Of a stretch of DNA of 21,752 nucleotides, positions 1-6,675 are shown one piece after another (position 1 is the first letter of the stretch; each line of letters opens with the position of its first letter). A program made the position numbers and the translations under genes. The notes beneath the pieces were generated by a model. The model saw nothing but the letters and a program-made list of their open reading frames with translations, did not search any database and was not told the DNA's origin. Origin of the DNA: Bacteroides sp. CAG:709 (GTDB lineage: Bacteria > Bacteroidota > Bacteroidia > Bacteroidales > UBA932); the NCBI GenBank assembly GCA_000434935.1, contig FR882203.1, positions 4,445 through 26,196 of the forward strand. Reading direction: 5' to 3'.

Positions 1-164
1 AGTTCAGAGTCGCTGTGACTGTGCGGTTTGCCACTCCAGGGATGAGAATGCACGATACGTCCCTCAGGACCCTCATGAACGTGGGTAAAGAGGTTTGTTG
101 ATGCAAAAAAGAATGCAAACAACACAAGCGCCAACGCGCTCTTGATTTTGAGGTGACGTGTCAT
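1..164 (-). CDS. Small His-rich exported protein, N-terminal part only (runs off left edge)
   Basis: Reading the minus strand from the ATG at 162-164, the frame stays open to the window edge, giving about 54 residues. It starts MTRHLKIKSALALVLFAFFF, a short basic stretch and then a hydrophobic segment (about residues 9-24) that looks like a signal peptide or anchor. A histidine-rich stretch follows, including THVHEGPEG, IVHSHPW and KPHSHSDSE, with six His in under 30 residues. A Bacteroidota-type -7 box lies just upstream at 173-180. From memory, small exported proteins with HSHP-type motifs occur in Bacteroidota and are suspected of metal handling, but I cannot name a family. Metal binding is inference from the histidines. 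The C-terminus and the downstream neighbours are outside the window. Confidence 0.6.
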   Translation of the reverse strand, partial: MTRHLKIKSALALVLFAFFFASTNLFTHVHEGPEGRIVHSHPWSGKPHSHSDSE

Positions 165-172
165 TTCACCGG

Positions 173-180
173 CAAAGATA
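173..180 (-). promoter_or_regulatory. Probable -7 element for the His-rich gene
   Basis: The minus strand reads TATCTTTG, matching the Bacteroidota -7 consensus TAnnTTTG. It would start transcription only a few bases before the ATG at 164. No clean TTTG is seen at the -33 distance: the nearest upstream TTTG is only 12 nt away. Confidence 0.4.
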
Positions 181-243
181 ATACACTGTCCGCAAACTGT
201 AAAATCCCACGCCCCAGATATTTGTATCGGGGATTTCTCCCGC

Positions 244-325
244 CGTGCGTGATAAAACGTTTTCCACGCACGTCATGCCCGAAAAAGCTGCTGACGTGCG
301 TGAATCGCCCGGTTTTACGCACGTC
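244..325. repeat. Left palindromic repeat block, two units
   Basis: Unit L1 (244-272) has arms CGTGCGTG and CACGCACG around AAAACGTTTT (254-263). Unit L2 (293-325) has arms GACGTGCGT and ACGCACGTC, a perfect 9-bp stem. The block is an inverted copy of the one at 2499-2630: 290-323 matches the reverse complement of 2499-2532 at 32 of 34 positions. The two blocks enclose the helicase gene. A separate small hairpin lies just upstream (212-232, CCCC-a-GATA / TATC-GGGG). Short frames through the block are open on both strands, but similar peptides at the two blocks follow from the DNA repeat, so I do not call genes here. Confidence 0.85.
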
Positions 326-347
326 GCGGAGATGACTGCCATCTTTG

Positions 348-378
348 TTTGCCGATTGACACAAATGCATTAACTTTG
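348..378 (+). promoter_or_regulatory. Promoter of the helicase gene
   Basis: TTTG at 348-351 and TAACTTTG at 371-378 are separated by 19 nt, an excellent match to the Bacteroidota -33/-7 consensus. Transcription would start near 383-386, at the beginning of the 17-bp tandem duplication. Confidence 0.75.
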
Positions 379-383
379 TTAGG

Positions 384-417
384 CGCGAAGTGTTTAGATC
401 CGCGAAGTGTTTAGATC
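384..417 (+). repeat. Perfect 17-bp tandem duplication at the helicase transcription start
   Basis: CGCGAAGTGTTTAGATC occurs at 384-400 and again, head to tail, at 401-417. It covers the expected transcription start and early leader. The second copy contains an in-frame GTG (407-409), but the ATG at 431 is the better start. It could be an operator, an mRNA element or a recent slippage duplication. Confidence 0.9.
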
Positions 418-430
418 AAAGGCAGTTGTA

Positions 431-2470
431 ATGGAAAGTGGAAATTTCGAGTTGAATGTTGCCAGATTCATTGTAGAGAAGACGGACATGAGTCTGTTTC
501 TTACCGGCAAAGCGGGGACGGGCAAGACCACGTTCCTGCGAGAGGTCGTGCGGAACACGAAAAAGAAATGCATCGTGCTGGCTCCTACGGGAATTGCTGC
601 TGTCAATGCGGGGGCAATGACCATCCACTCCTTCTTTCAGTTCGGACTCGGGCCATTCGTGCAGGGAGTCATTGAACCGAAATCTGATTTTCGGATCAAC
701 AAGTCGAAATTGGAACTGATCCGTAACCTTCAGCTGCTGATAATCGATGAAGTGTCGATGGTCCGCGCGGATTTGATGGACCACATTGACGTGGAACTCC
801 GGCGGATCCGCAGGAACAGCAAGCCTTTCGGCGGGGTACAACTTCTCCTGATCGGCGACCTGCAGCAGCTCCCGCCTATCGCTCACGGCAGTGAAGACGA
901 CCTGCTGAGACAATATTACAAGACATTGTATTTCTTCAGCAGCGCTGCACTTAAAAGCATGAAATACAGCTGCATAGAACTGAAAAACGTATATCGCCAG
1001 ACAGACAGGCATTTCATAGACATCCTGAACCGTGCCAGAGAATGCACATTGACATATCAGGATATTGCCGATCTGAACGACCGGTTCATTCCGGGATTTT
1101 CACCGAAACCGGAAGAGGGTTACATCAGGCTGATGACGCATAACCGCCAGGTAGACAATATCAATGAAACGGAATTGGCAAAGCTTGACAGCCACGCATA
1201 TACGTTCGAGGCAGCTGTAACGGGAACATTTCCGGAAGAGTCCTTTCCGACGGCAAACAGCCTGACATTGAAAAAAGGTGCTCAGGTAATGTTCATCAAG
1301 AATGACCCTGAACGGCGTTTTATCAACGGTACGCTGGGAGAAGTCAGAAGCATTGACAAGAACAGCATTGCCGTAAGGCTGGCAGAGTCGGGGAAGACGA
1401 TTGATGTGGAGCCGATGGAATGGCAGAATATCCGCTACCAGTTCGACGAGGAGAGCAAGGAGATATCATCCAAACAGATAGGCCGTTTCAAGCAGTATCC
1501 GCTGAAGGCAGCATGGGCGATAACAATACACAAGAGTCAGGGACTTACATTCGACAAGGCCATAGTCGATGTGCACGCTGCATTTTCACCCGGCCAGGCT
1601 TACGTGGCGCTGAGCCGTTGCCGCACCTTGGAGGGACTGGTCCTGAGTGCCCCGATTTGCGCTTCGGTTTTCAGAAAGGACAATGCCGTGGATGCGTTTC
1701 TCAGCTACATTTACTGCCCTGTGGAAGAGCTCGCGTTTTCTTCCTGCTATGAGTATTTCGAGTACGAGAAAAAGCCTGAGCCAGAAGAGGTTACGCCAAC
1801 GGCTGAGGTCAATGCCGATAAACGGGAAGTGCCTGTGGAAATCCCTGACACGGCTCTCGCGCGGGAGCTGAAGTCGTGGCGGTTCGAGCGCGCAAAGGAA
1901 ATCGGCAAGCCCGCCTTTGTTGTCTTTTCCAATGCCGTCTTGGCCGGGATTGCGCATCTGCGTCCCACAACATTGACCGAACTCATGGAGGTGCCGGGGA
2001 TAGGCCCGTCCAAGCTCAATGCTTATGGCGAGGAGATTGTCAGCATTGTCCAGAGCCATATGGAAGATGATGACCTCGGGCGTGGCGATGACGGTCAGGA
2101 AATCAGTCCGGCAGATGATTCCCATGCGCCCAAAAAGGAGAAAAAAGAGGAACTCCGCGACGAGTCCGGCAAGAAACTGAAAACTTTTGAATATTCGTAT
2201 TGGCTTTATAACCAGGGCAATTCGGTGGAGCAGATCGCTGAAAAGCGTGGCCTTAATCCCACTACGATTGAAGGTCACCTGGCACGCTACGTGGCTTCCG
2301 GAGACCTTGATGTCCACGAGTTTGTAGATGCGGATACCTTGGAGAAAGTGGAAGCATATTGCGCTGAACATCCGGACGAGAAGGCATTGAAACCTATTTT
2401 CGAGCATTTCGACGCGAAGATTTCTTATGGTGCCCTCCGCATGGCCATCGCAGCCATCCGGAAAGAATAA
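431..2470 (+). CDS. Pif1-like superfamily 1B DNA helicase with HRDC and C-terminal HTH domains
   Basis: This 679-residue protein is predicted to be an ATP-driven 5'-3' DNA helicase of the Pif1/RecD2 type. Visible landmarks from M431 are Walker A GKAGTGKT (26-33), Walker B LLIIDE (about 102-107), the GDLQQLPP motif (142-149), and the late helicase motifs TIHKSQG (about 363-369) and YVALSRC (about 391-397). An HRDC-like region follows (about 476-540, with VPGIGPSKL), then an acidic/lysine-rich linker. A C-terminal winged-helix/HTH segment follows at about 586-632 (SVEQIAEKRGLNPTTIEGHL). The ATG at 431 is preferred over the in-frame GTG at 407, which lies inside the tandem duplication. The gene stands alone with its own promoter between inverted repeat blocks. 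This architecture recurs in Bacteroidota (recollection). The biological role is probably genome maintenance, but that is not proven by the sequence. Confidence 0.92.
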   Translation: MESGNFELNVARFIVEKTDMSLFLTGKAGTGKTTFLREVVRNTKKKCIVLAPTGIAAVNAGAMTIHSFFQFGLGPFVQGVIEPKSDFRINKSKLELIRNLQLLIIDEVSMVRADLMDHIDVELRRIRRNSKPFGGVQLLLIGDLQQLPPIAHGSEDDLLRQYYKTLYFFSSAALKSMKYSCIELKNVYRQTDRHFIDILNRARECTLTYQDIADLNDRFIPGFSPKPEEGYIRLMTHNRQVDNINETELAKLDSHAYTFEAAVTGTFPEESFPTANSLTLKKGAQVMFIKNDPERRFINGTLGEVRSIDKNSIAVRLAESGKTIDVEPMEWQNIRYQFDEESKEISSKQIGRFKQYPLKAAWAITIHKSQGLTFDKAIVDVHAAFSPGQAYVALSRCRTLEGLVLSAPICASVFRKDNAVDAFLSYIYCPVEELAFSSCYEYFEYEKKPEPEEVTPTAEVNADKREVPVEIPDTALARELKSWRFERAKEIGKPAFVVFSNAVLAGIAHLRPTTLTELMEVPGIGPSKLNAYGEEIVSIVQSHMEDDDLGRGDDGQEISPADDSHAPKKEKKEELRDESGKKLKTFEYSYWLYNQGNSVEQIAEKRGLNPTTIEGHLARYVASGDLDVHEFVDADTLEKVEAYCAEHPDEKALKPIFEHFDAKISYGALRMAIAAIRKE

Positions 2471-2498
2471 TTCCCATTTTAGATATCCGTGAATCTCC

Positions 2499-2630
2499 CG
2501 TGCATAAAACCGGGCGATTTACGCACGTCAGCATCATTTTGGGCAATGACGTGAGCGGAAAACGTTTTAATACGCACGTCAGCAGCAAGTTAAGTCGTCT
2601 TGTGCGTAGAAAACGTTTTATCTCGTACGG
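2499..2630. repeat. Right palindromic repeat block, three units
   Basis: This fills most of the 314-nt gap between the helicase and queD. Unit R1 (2499-2527) has arms CGTGCAT / ACGCACG, and R2 (2548-2580) has GACGTG / CACGTC-like arms around AAAACGTTTT (2559-2568). R3 (about 2601-2630) has a second AAAACGTTTT (2610-2619) and more degenerate arms. R1-R2 are the inverted counterpart of L2-L1 on the other side of the helicase gene; R3 is extra. A short frame runs through it from 2500, but it is a by-product of the repeat. The rest of the gap (2631-2755) shows nothing else I recognise. Confidence 0.85.
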
Positions 2631-2755
2631 GAGGAGGAATTGGGGCGGTGAAAGATTACCGGGGATTGAGAGACAGTGTAACAAGACTGACCGGAAAAGA
2701 GAGATAGCCTGAAAAGAATCCTTAAGATAATGAAGGTTATTTTTTGAATGTTACT

Positions 2756-2763
2756 TAACTTTG
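2756..2763 (+). promoter_or_regulatory. Probable -7 element for queD
   Basis: TAACTTTG matches TAnnTTTG and lies 21 nt before the queD ATG. The region upstream is T-rich (a TTTG at 2743-2746), but no TTTG sits at the usual 19-21 nt spacing, so the -33 element is weak. Confidence 0.5.
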
Positions 2764-2784
2764 AGGAAAAGATGATAATTTACG

Positions 2785-3117
2785 ATGTATTACGTCAGCA
2801 AAAGATTTGAAGTGTCGGGAGCGCATTATGTGACGACGGACCGACGGACCAAGTGCGAGGAACTCCACGGACATAATTGGATAGTGATAGTGCATTGCAA
2901 GTCAATGACTTTGAACGAAGATGGAATGGTCACTGACTTCACGGTGATAAAGCAGAACATCATGTCACGCATTGACCATAAGAACCTCAATGAGGTGCTG
3001 CCATTCAGCCCGACGGCGGAGAATATCGCCAAATGGATATGCGACGAGACCGAAAACTGCTACAAGGTCGAGATTTGGGAATCCGAGAACAACAAGGCCG
3101 TCTACGAAAAAGAATAA
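2785..3117 (+). CDS. queD: 6-carboxy-5,6,7,8-tetrahydropterin synthase (QueD / PTPS family)
   Basis: The protein is 110 residues, close to the usual size for the family. It converts 7,8-dihydroneopterin triphosphate to 6-carboxytetrahydropterin, the second step toward queuosine in tRNA. Zinc ligands are visible at His14 (SGAH), His28 and His30 (LHGHNW). The catalytic Cys24 lies four residues before the HGH motif, the Asp64-His65 pair is in RIDHKNLN, and Glu99 near the C-terminus fits the substrate pterin anchor. The PTAENIAKWI motif is also typical. The gene appears monocistronic, with rnpB convergent downstream, so the other que genes must be elsewhere. A eukaryote-type 6-pyruvoyl-tetrahydropterin synthase activity is less likely. 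Confidence 0.93.
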   Translation: MYYVSKRFEVSGAHYVTTDRRTKCEELHGHNWIVIVHCKSMTLNEDGMVTDFTVIKQNIMSRIDHKNLNEVLPFSPTAENIAKWICDETENCYKVEIWESENNKAVYEKE

Positions 3118-3131
3118 GGCTGTCTACGAAA
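3094..3131 (+). repeat. 22-bp-period near-tandem duplication across the queD stop codon
   Basis: AAGGCCGTCTACGAAA (3094-3109) recurs as AAGGCTGTCTACGAAA (3116-3131), 15 of 16 identical. The stop TAA (3115-3117) falls at the junction, so the second copy is untranslated. Confidence 0.8.
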
Positions 3132-3161
3132 TATAAAAGACGAAATAATATAAAATAAAAA

Positions 3162-3489
3162 AAGGCGGGAAAGTAAGCCGGTTTCTGTGTTGATCTGCCA
3201 TTTATCTGCGCAACCTACCCCCTGACATCGGGCGGGCAGCCCTCATCTGTCAGTATATTTGGTCTTGCAGGCTCTGGTACCGTACCCGAATGGCATCGCT
3301 GACATCCGTCGTGAGCTCTTACCTCGCGTTTTCACCCTCGCCTGCTCCAGTAGATTCTGGGGCAGGCAGTTGTTTTCTGTTACGGCTACATAAGATTACT
3401 CCCATCTGCGCTTTCCGCAGCAGAGTGCCCTTTCCTGTCCGGACTTTCCTCACCGGCAAAAGAGCCGGCGCGGCAGAAAATCCCGCCTT
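3162..3489 (-). ncRNA. rnpB: RNase P RNA, bacterial type A
   Basis: The catalytic RNA of RNase P, which removes 5' leaders from pre-tRNAs. On the minus strand the hallmark GAGGAAAGTCCGGAC is present (plus 3437-3451), as is the 3' conserved ACAGAAACCGGCTTACTT (about 3171-3188). An internal segment has GGTGAAAACGCGAGGTAAGAGC-like sequence (around 3320-3345). The ends are set by P1 pairing: 5' AAGGCGGG (3489-3482) pairs with 3' CCCGCCTT (3169-3162). A U-run follows the 3' end (3161 downward), fitting termination there. The length of 328 nt is a little short of the E. coli RNA. A strong promoter lies directly upstream. Protein-like frames inside this region are not genes. Confidence 0.97.
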
Positions 3490-3499
3490 AAAAATCTTA

Positions 3500-3530
3500 C
3501 AAAATTAAAACAAACCCTTCGGAAAACAAA
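3500..3530 (-). promoter_or_regulatory. Promoter of rnpB
   Basis: On the minus strand, TTTG (plus 3527-3530) and TAATTTTG (plus 3500-3507) are separated by exactly 19 nt. This is a near-perfect Bacteroidota promoter. The expected start, about 3489-3494, agrees with the 5' end set by the P1 helix. Confidence 0.85.
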
Positions 3531-3589
3531 AGCGATTTACAAACATATTAGAAAATATTGAAATTGCGACCAAAAAACACCCTCTTTCG

Positions 3590-3620
3590 TTTTCGAAGTG
3601 AAAACAATTTACTACCTTTG
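3590..3620 (+). promoter_or_regulatory. Promoter of the glpABC operon
   Basis: TACCTTTG at 3613-3620 is a good -7 element. The -33 position holds TTTT (3590-3593) at 19-nt spacing, a three-of-four match. Transcription would begin near 3626, leaving a leader of about 120 nt. It runs back to back with the rnpB promoter. Confidence 0.55.
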
Positions 3621-3749
3621 TGTTTTGAAACGAAACCCAAGTATCACAGGCGCGAAACACTGCCCTAGAGCCCGGGAGGGCGTCCAGCAAGCATGATGAC
3701 TTGCGAAACTTGAAACGAAAGCAAAACGAGTAAACACATTGACATTTAT
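3621..3749 (+). other. Long leader of glpA with two hairpins and a direct repeat
   Basis: The segment between the glp promoter and the glpA ATG contains TTGAAACGAAA twice (3625-3635 and 3710-3720). It also has a GCCCT/AGGGC hairpin (3662-3681) and a GCAAG/CTTGC hairpin (3687-3704). A six-codon frame, MMTCET, starts at 3693 inside the second hairpin. I recognise no known riboswitch. A regulatory role is inference from length and structure. Confidence 0.45.
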
Positions 3750-5402
3750 ATGGCCGGAATCAACAACAACGAATTTGATGTCATCATAATCGGAGGAGGC
3801 ATCACCGGAGCCGGAACCGCAAGAGACTGCTCATTGAGAGGACTGAAAGTTCTGCTCATTGAACGGAACGACATTGCGGACGGAGCTACCGGACGAAATC
3901 ATGGACTGCTGCACAGCGGCGCACGTTACGCCGTAACTGACCAGGAATCAGCATCCGAGTGCATCCAGGAGAACATGATCCTGAAGAAAATCGCCAACCA
4001 CTGCGTTGACGACACATCCGGGTTCTTCATCACGCTCCCGGAAGACGACCTCGCATATCAGGCAAAATTCGTGGAATCATGTACGAAAGCCGGCATCAAG
4101 GCAGAAGTGATAGACCCTAAGGAAGCTATCCGCATGGAGCCTTCGGTAAATCCTGACATCATCGGTGCCGTACGTGTACCTGACGGCTCGGTAGACCCTT
4201 TCAGACTCTGTTCCTCAAATATAGTGGACGCCAAGTTACACGGAGCCAAAGTATTGGTATACACCGAAGTGACAGGCTTCATCAGAAACCAGGAAAAAAT
4301 CACGGGCGTAAAAGTCATTGACCACAAGACCGGGGAAACGGCGGAATACCACGCGCCGATAACCGTCAACGCCGGCGGTATCTGGGGACACCATATTGCA
4401 GAACTGGCAGGTGCGAAAATCAGCATGTTCCCGGCCAAGGGAGCGCTCCTCATATTCGCTCACAGGGTAAACAGCATCGTGCTCAACCGATGCAGAAAAC
4501 CGGCCAATGCCGATATCCTCGTTCCGGGCGACACGGTCTGCGTAATCGGAACCACCTCTACCAGAGTACCTTACGAAGAGTGTGACAACATGCACGTAAC
4601 ACCGGACGAAGTCAAGCTCCTGATACAGGAAGGTGAAAAACTGGCGCCATGCCTGAATACCACACGAATTCTCCGCGCTTATGCAGGCGTCCGTCCGTTG
4701 GTAGCGGCAGAAGGAGACACCAGCGGAAGAAACATCAGCCGAGGCATCGTACTTTTCGACCATGAAAAACGGGACGGCATCAAGGGATTCATCACGATTA
4801 CCGGTGGTAAACTGATGACTTACAGACTGATGGCTGAAATGGCTACCGACCTTGTCTGCGAAAAATTAAACGTTGACAAGAAATGCGAGACCCGCACTAC
4901 TCCGCTGCCGGGTTCCGGTGAAGGCAATGTTCAGGAAGTTTCACAGAAGATATGGACCAAACCGTCTACCGTCCAGAAAGCTACGGCGGGACGTGCAGGA
5001 AGCATGGCAGCGAAAATCCAATTCGAGACCAGAAAAGAGCAGAGCCTCGTATGCGAATGTGAGGAAGTGCCGGAAAGCGAAGTACAGAATGCCATTGACA
5101 ATCTCGATGTCCACAATCTGGTAGACCTCCGCAGACGCACACGCGTAGGCATGGGAACATGCCAGGGCGAACTCTGCGCATGCCGCGCGGCGGGACTTCT
5201 CAGCAAAGCACACGGCTGCACGGAACGAGCAAAGACAGATTTGGCGAAATTCATGAACGAAAGATGGAAAGGAATGTATCCGGTAGCCTGGGGCGAAACA
5301 TTGCGCGAGGCAGAATTCACAGCATGGGTATATTCCGAATGCCTGGGAATAGGTAGCGAAACAGATACGAACATCAATCCTGACAAACCTGTATTCGAAT
5401 AA
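3750..5402 (+). CDS. glpA: Anaerobic glycerol-3-phosphate dehydrogenase subunit A
   Basis: A 550-residue FAD-dependent catalytic subunit. It oxidises sn-glycerol-3-phosphate to dihydroxyacetone phosphate and, with GlpB and GlpC, passes electrons to the quinone pool. The N-terminus carries the FAD motif VIIIGGGITGAG, then ERNDIADGATGRNHGLLHSG, typical of GlpA/GlpD. The DAO fold runs to about residue 370, with ITGGKLMTYR near its end. The C-terminal BFD-like iron-sulfur domain has CEC (Cys435, Cys437), Cys471 in GMGTCQG and Cys476/Cys478 in ELCAC. This domain separates GlpA from aerobic GlpD. It is the first gene of a tight operon (13-nt gap to glpB). No glycerol kinase or facilitator gene is nearby. 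Confidence 0.93.
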   Translation: MAGINNNEFDVIIIGGGITGAGTARDCSLRGLKVLLIERNDIADGATGRNHGLLHSGARYAVTDQESASECIQENMILKKIANHCVDDTSGFFITLPEDDLAYQAKFVESCTKAGIKAEVIDPKEAIRMEPSVNPDIIGAVRVPDGSVDPFRLCSSNIVDAKLHGAKVLVYTEVTGFIRNQEKITGVKVIDHKTGETAEYHAPITVNAGGIWGHHIAELAGAKISMFPAKGALLIFAHRVNSIVLNRCRKPANADILVPGDTVCVIGTTSTRVPYEECDNMHVTPDEVKLLIQEGEKLAPCLNTTRILRAYAGVRPLVAAEGDTSGRNISRGIVLFDHEKRDGIKGFITITGGKLMTYRLMAEMATDLVCEKLNVDKKCETRTTPLPGSGEGNVQEVSQKIWTKPSTVQKATAGRAGSMAAKIQFETRKEQSLVCECEEVPESEVQNAIDNLDVHNLVDLRRRTRVGMGTCQGELCACRAAGLLSKAHGCTERAKTDLAKFMNERWKGMYPVAWGETLREAEFTAWVYSECLGIGSETDTNINPDKPVFE

Positions 5403-5415
5403 AAATTAAGACATT

Positions 5416-6669
5416 ATGAGATTTGATACTATAATAATAGGTGGCGGTCTTGCCGGACTCGTATGCGGTCTGAGATTACAGGAAGCAGGACAGAAATGCG
5501 CCATCGTTTCCGCAGGACAGAATGCCATGCACTTCTTCTCCGGAGGCTTCGGACTTCTGGCCAAACTCCCCGACGGCACCGATGTGGACGCTCCGCTGGC
5601 AGCAATACCGTCACTTGACGCAACACATCCTTATGCGAAAATCGGCGCAGAAAACATTGAAAAATACGCGGAAGAGACGAAAAGATTGTTCTGCACGCTC
5701 GGAATCAATGTAGAAGGAACAGCCGAACAGAACAGATACGTCATCTCGGCTTCAGGCGCATTGAAACCGGCATGGCTGACAATCGACGACATCGCATCCG
5801 TCAGCGCGAAAGACGAGAAAATCGCTGACAACGCATTGATAGTCAATATTGACGGCTTCCTCGACTTCAACACCTCATTCATCGCCGAATCCTTCGAAAA
5901 ACGCGGCACCGCATGCAAAATCACCGCTTTGACGACCGACGAAATCCGCAACCTCAGGCGCAACCCGAGCGAGATGAGAGCATCCAATATCGCAAGAATC
6001 ATGGACAATGCCGCTGCGCGTACCACTCTTGTCAATGCTGTTAAAGCGGAGCTGGCGAAAGGGAAATTCGACGCGGTCGTACTTCCGGCTGTCTTCGGTC
6101 TCAAGAATCATGAAACAGTCCAGGCAGTACGCGAAGAGCTCGGAATCAAGACATTGTTCATAGGCACATTGCCACCATCTGTCCCGGGCATCCGCTCACA
6201 AATGCAGATGAAACGGGCTTTCGAAGCGAAAGGCGGCACATTCCTGATGGGAGACGAAGCCGTGGCTTCAGAAATCAAAGACGGAAAAGTCACAGCCATC
6301 AAGACATCCAATCTCGGAGACATAGAACTGACTGCCGACAATTATGTTCTCGCGTCCGGAAGCTATTTCGGACATGGCATAATCGCTGAAATAGACAAAG
6401 TTACGGAACCGGTATTCGGAGCCGACGTAATCTTCGACAATGACAGGGGCAACTGGTACGACAAGAATTTCTTCGGCAAGCAGAACTTTATCGGTTTCGG
6501 CGTAGCCACGGATGACGAGTTCAATGTCATCAAAAACGGCGAATCCATAAGGAATCTCTATGCGGCAGGCTCCGTTCTCGGAGGATTCAATCCACTCCAC
6601 GAAGGATGCGGCGCAGGCGTTGCAATAATGACAGCATTCTATATATCTGATTCAATACTAGGCAAATAG
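5416..6669 (+). CDS. glpB: Anaerobic glycerol-3-phosphate dehydrogenase subunit B
   Basis: A 417-residue flavoprotein subunit, the expected GlpB size. The N-terminal dinucleotide-binding motif TIIIGGGLAGLVCGLRL is followed by the GlpB-type segment AMHFFSGGFGLL. Further nucleotide-binding segments occur near the C-terminus (YAAGSVLGGF, then HEGCGAGVAI). In characterised systems GlpB links the catalytic GlpA to the iron-sulfur subunit GlpC. No Shine-Dalgarno sequence precedes the ATG, which is usual in this phylum; translation probably follows from glpA. Six nt separate it from glpC. Confidence 0.9.
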   Translation: MRFDTIIIGGGLAGLVCGLRLQEAGQKCAIVSAGQNAMHFFSGGFGLLAKLPDGTDVDAPLAAIPSLDATHPYAKIGAENIEKYAEETKRLFCTLGINVEGTAEQNRYVISASGALKPAWLTIDDIASVSAKDEKIADNALIVNIDGFLDFNTSFIAESFEKRGTACKITALTTDEIRNLRRNPSEMRASNIARIMDNAAARTTLVNAVKAELAKGKFDAVVLPAVFGLKNHETVQAVREELGIKTLFIGTLPPSVPGIRSQMQMKRAFEAKGGTFLMGDEAVASEIKDGKVTAIKTSNLGDIELTADNYVLASGSYFGHGIIAEIDKVTEPVFGADVIFDNDRGNWYDKNFFGKQNFIGFGVATDDEFNVIKNGESIRNLYAAGSVLGGFNPLHEGCGAGVAIMTAFYISDSILGK

Positions 6670-6675
6670 AACATC

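Noticed and set aside
161..370. Short protein frames through both palindromic blocks (also 2500-2712) with similar peptides
   Set aside because: The peptide similarity follows from the DNA repeat itself; there is no separate promoter or start signal, and both blocks are hairpin-forming.
407..430. GTG start for the helicase eight codons upstream
   Set aside because: It lies within the 17-bp tandem duplication; the ATG at 431 is preceded by a purine-rich stretch and gives a normal N-terminus.
1586..2407. 273-codon minus-strand frame inside the helicase gene
   Set aside because: It is antisense to well-conserved helicase, HRDC and HTH coding sequence, shows no recognisable domain, and is expected by chance at this base composition.
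244..2630. Helitron-like or IS element (helicase between inverted repeats)
   Set aside because: There is no HUH Rep/transposase domain, no target-site duplication that I can see, and the repeats are internal palindromes rather than simple terminal inverted repeats.
2499..2630. CRISPR array
   Set aside because: The units are palindromic, diverged and irregularly spaced, too few, and no cas gene is present.
3290..3508. 72-codon plus-strand frame
   Set aside because: It is antisense to the highly conserved RNase P RNA.
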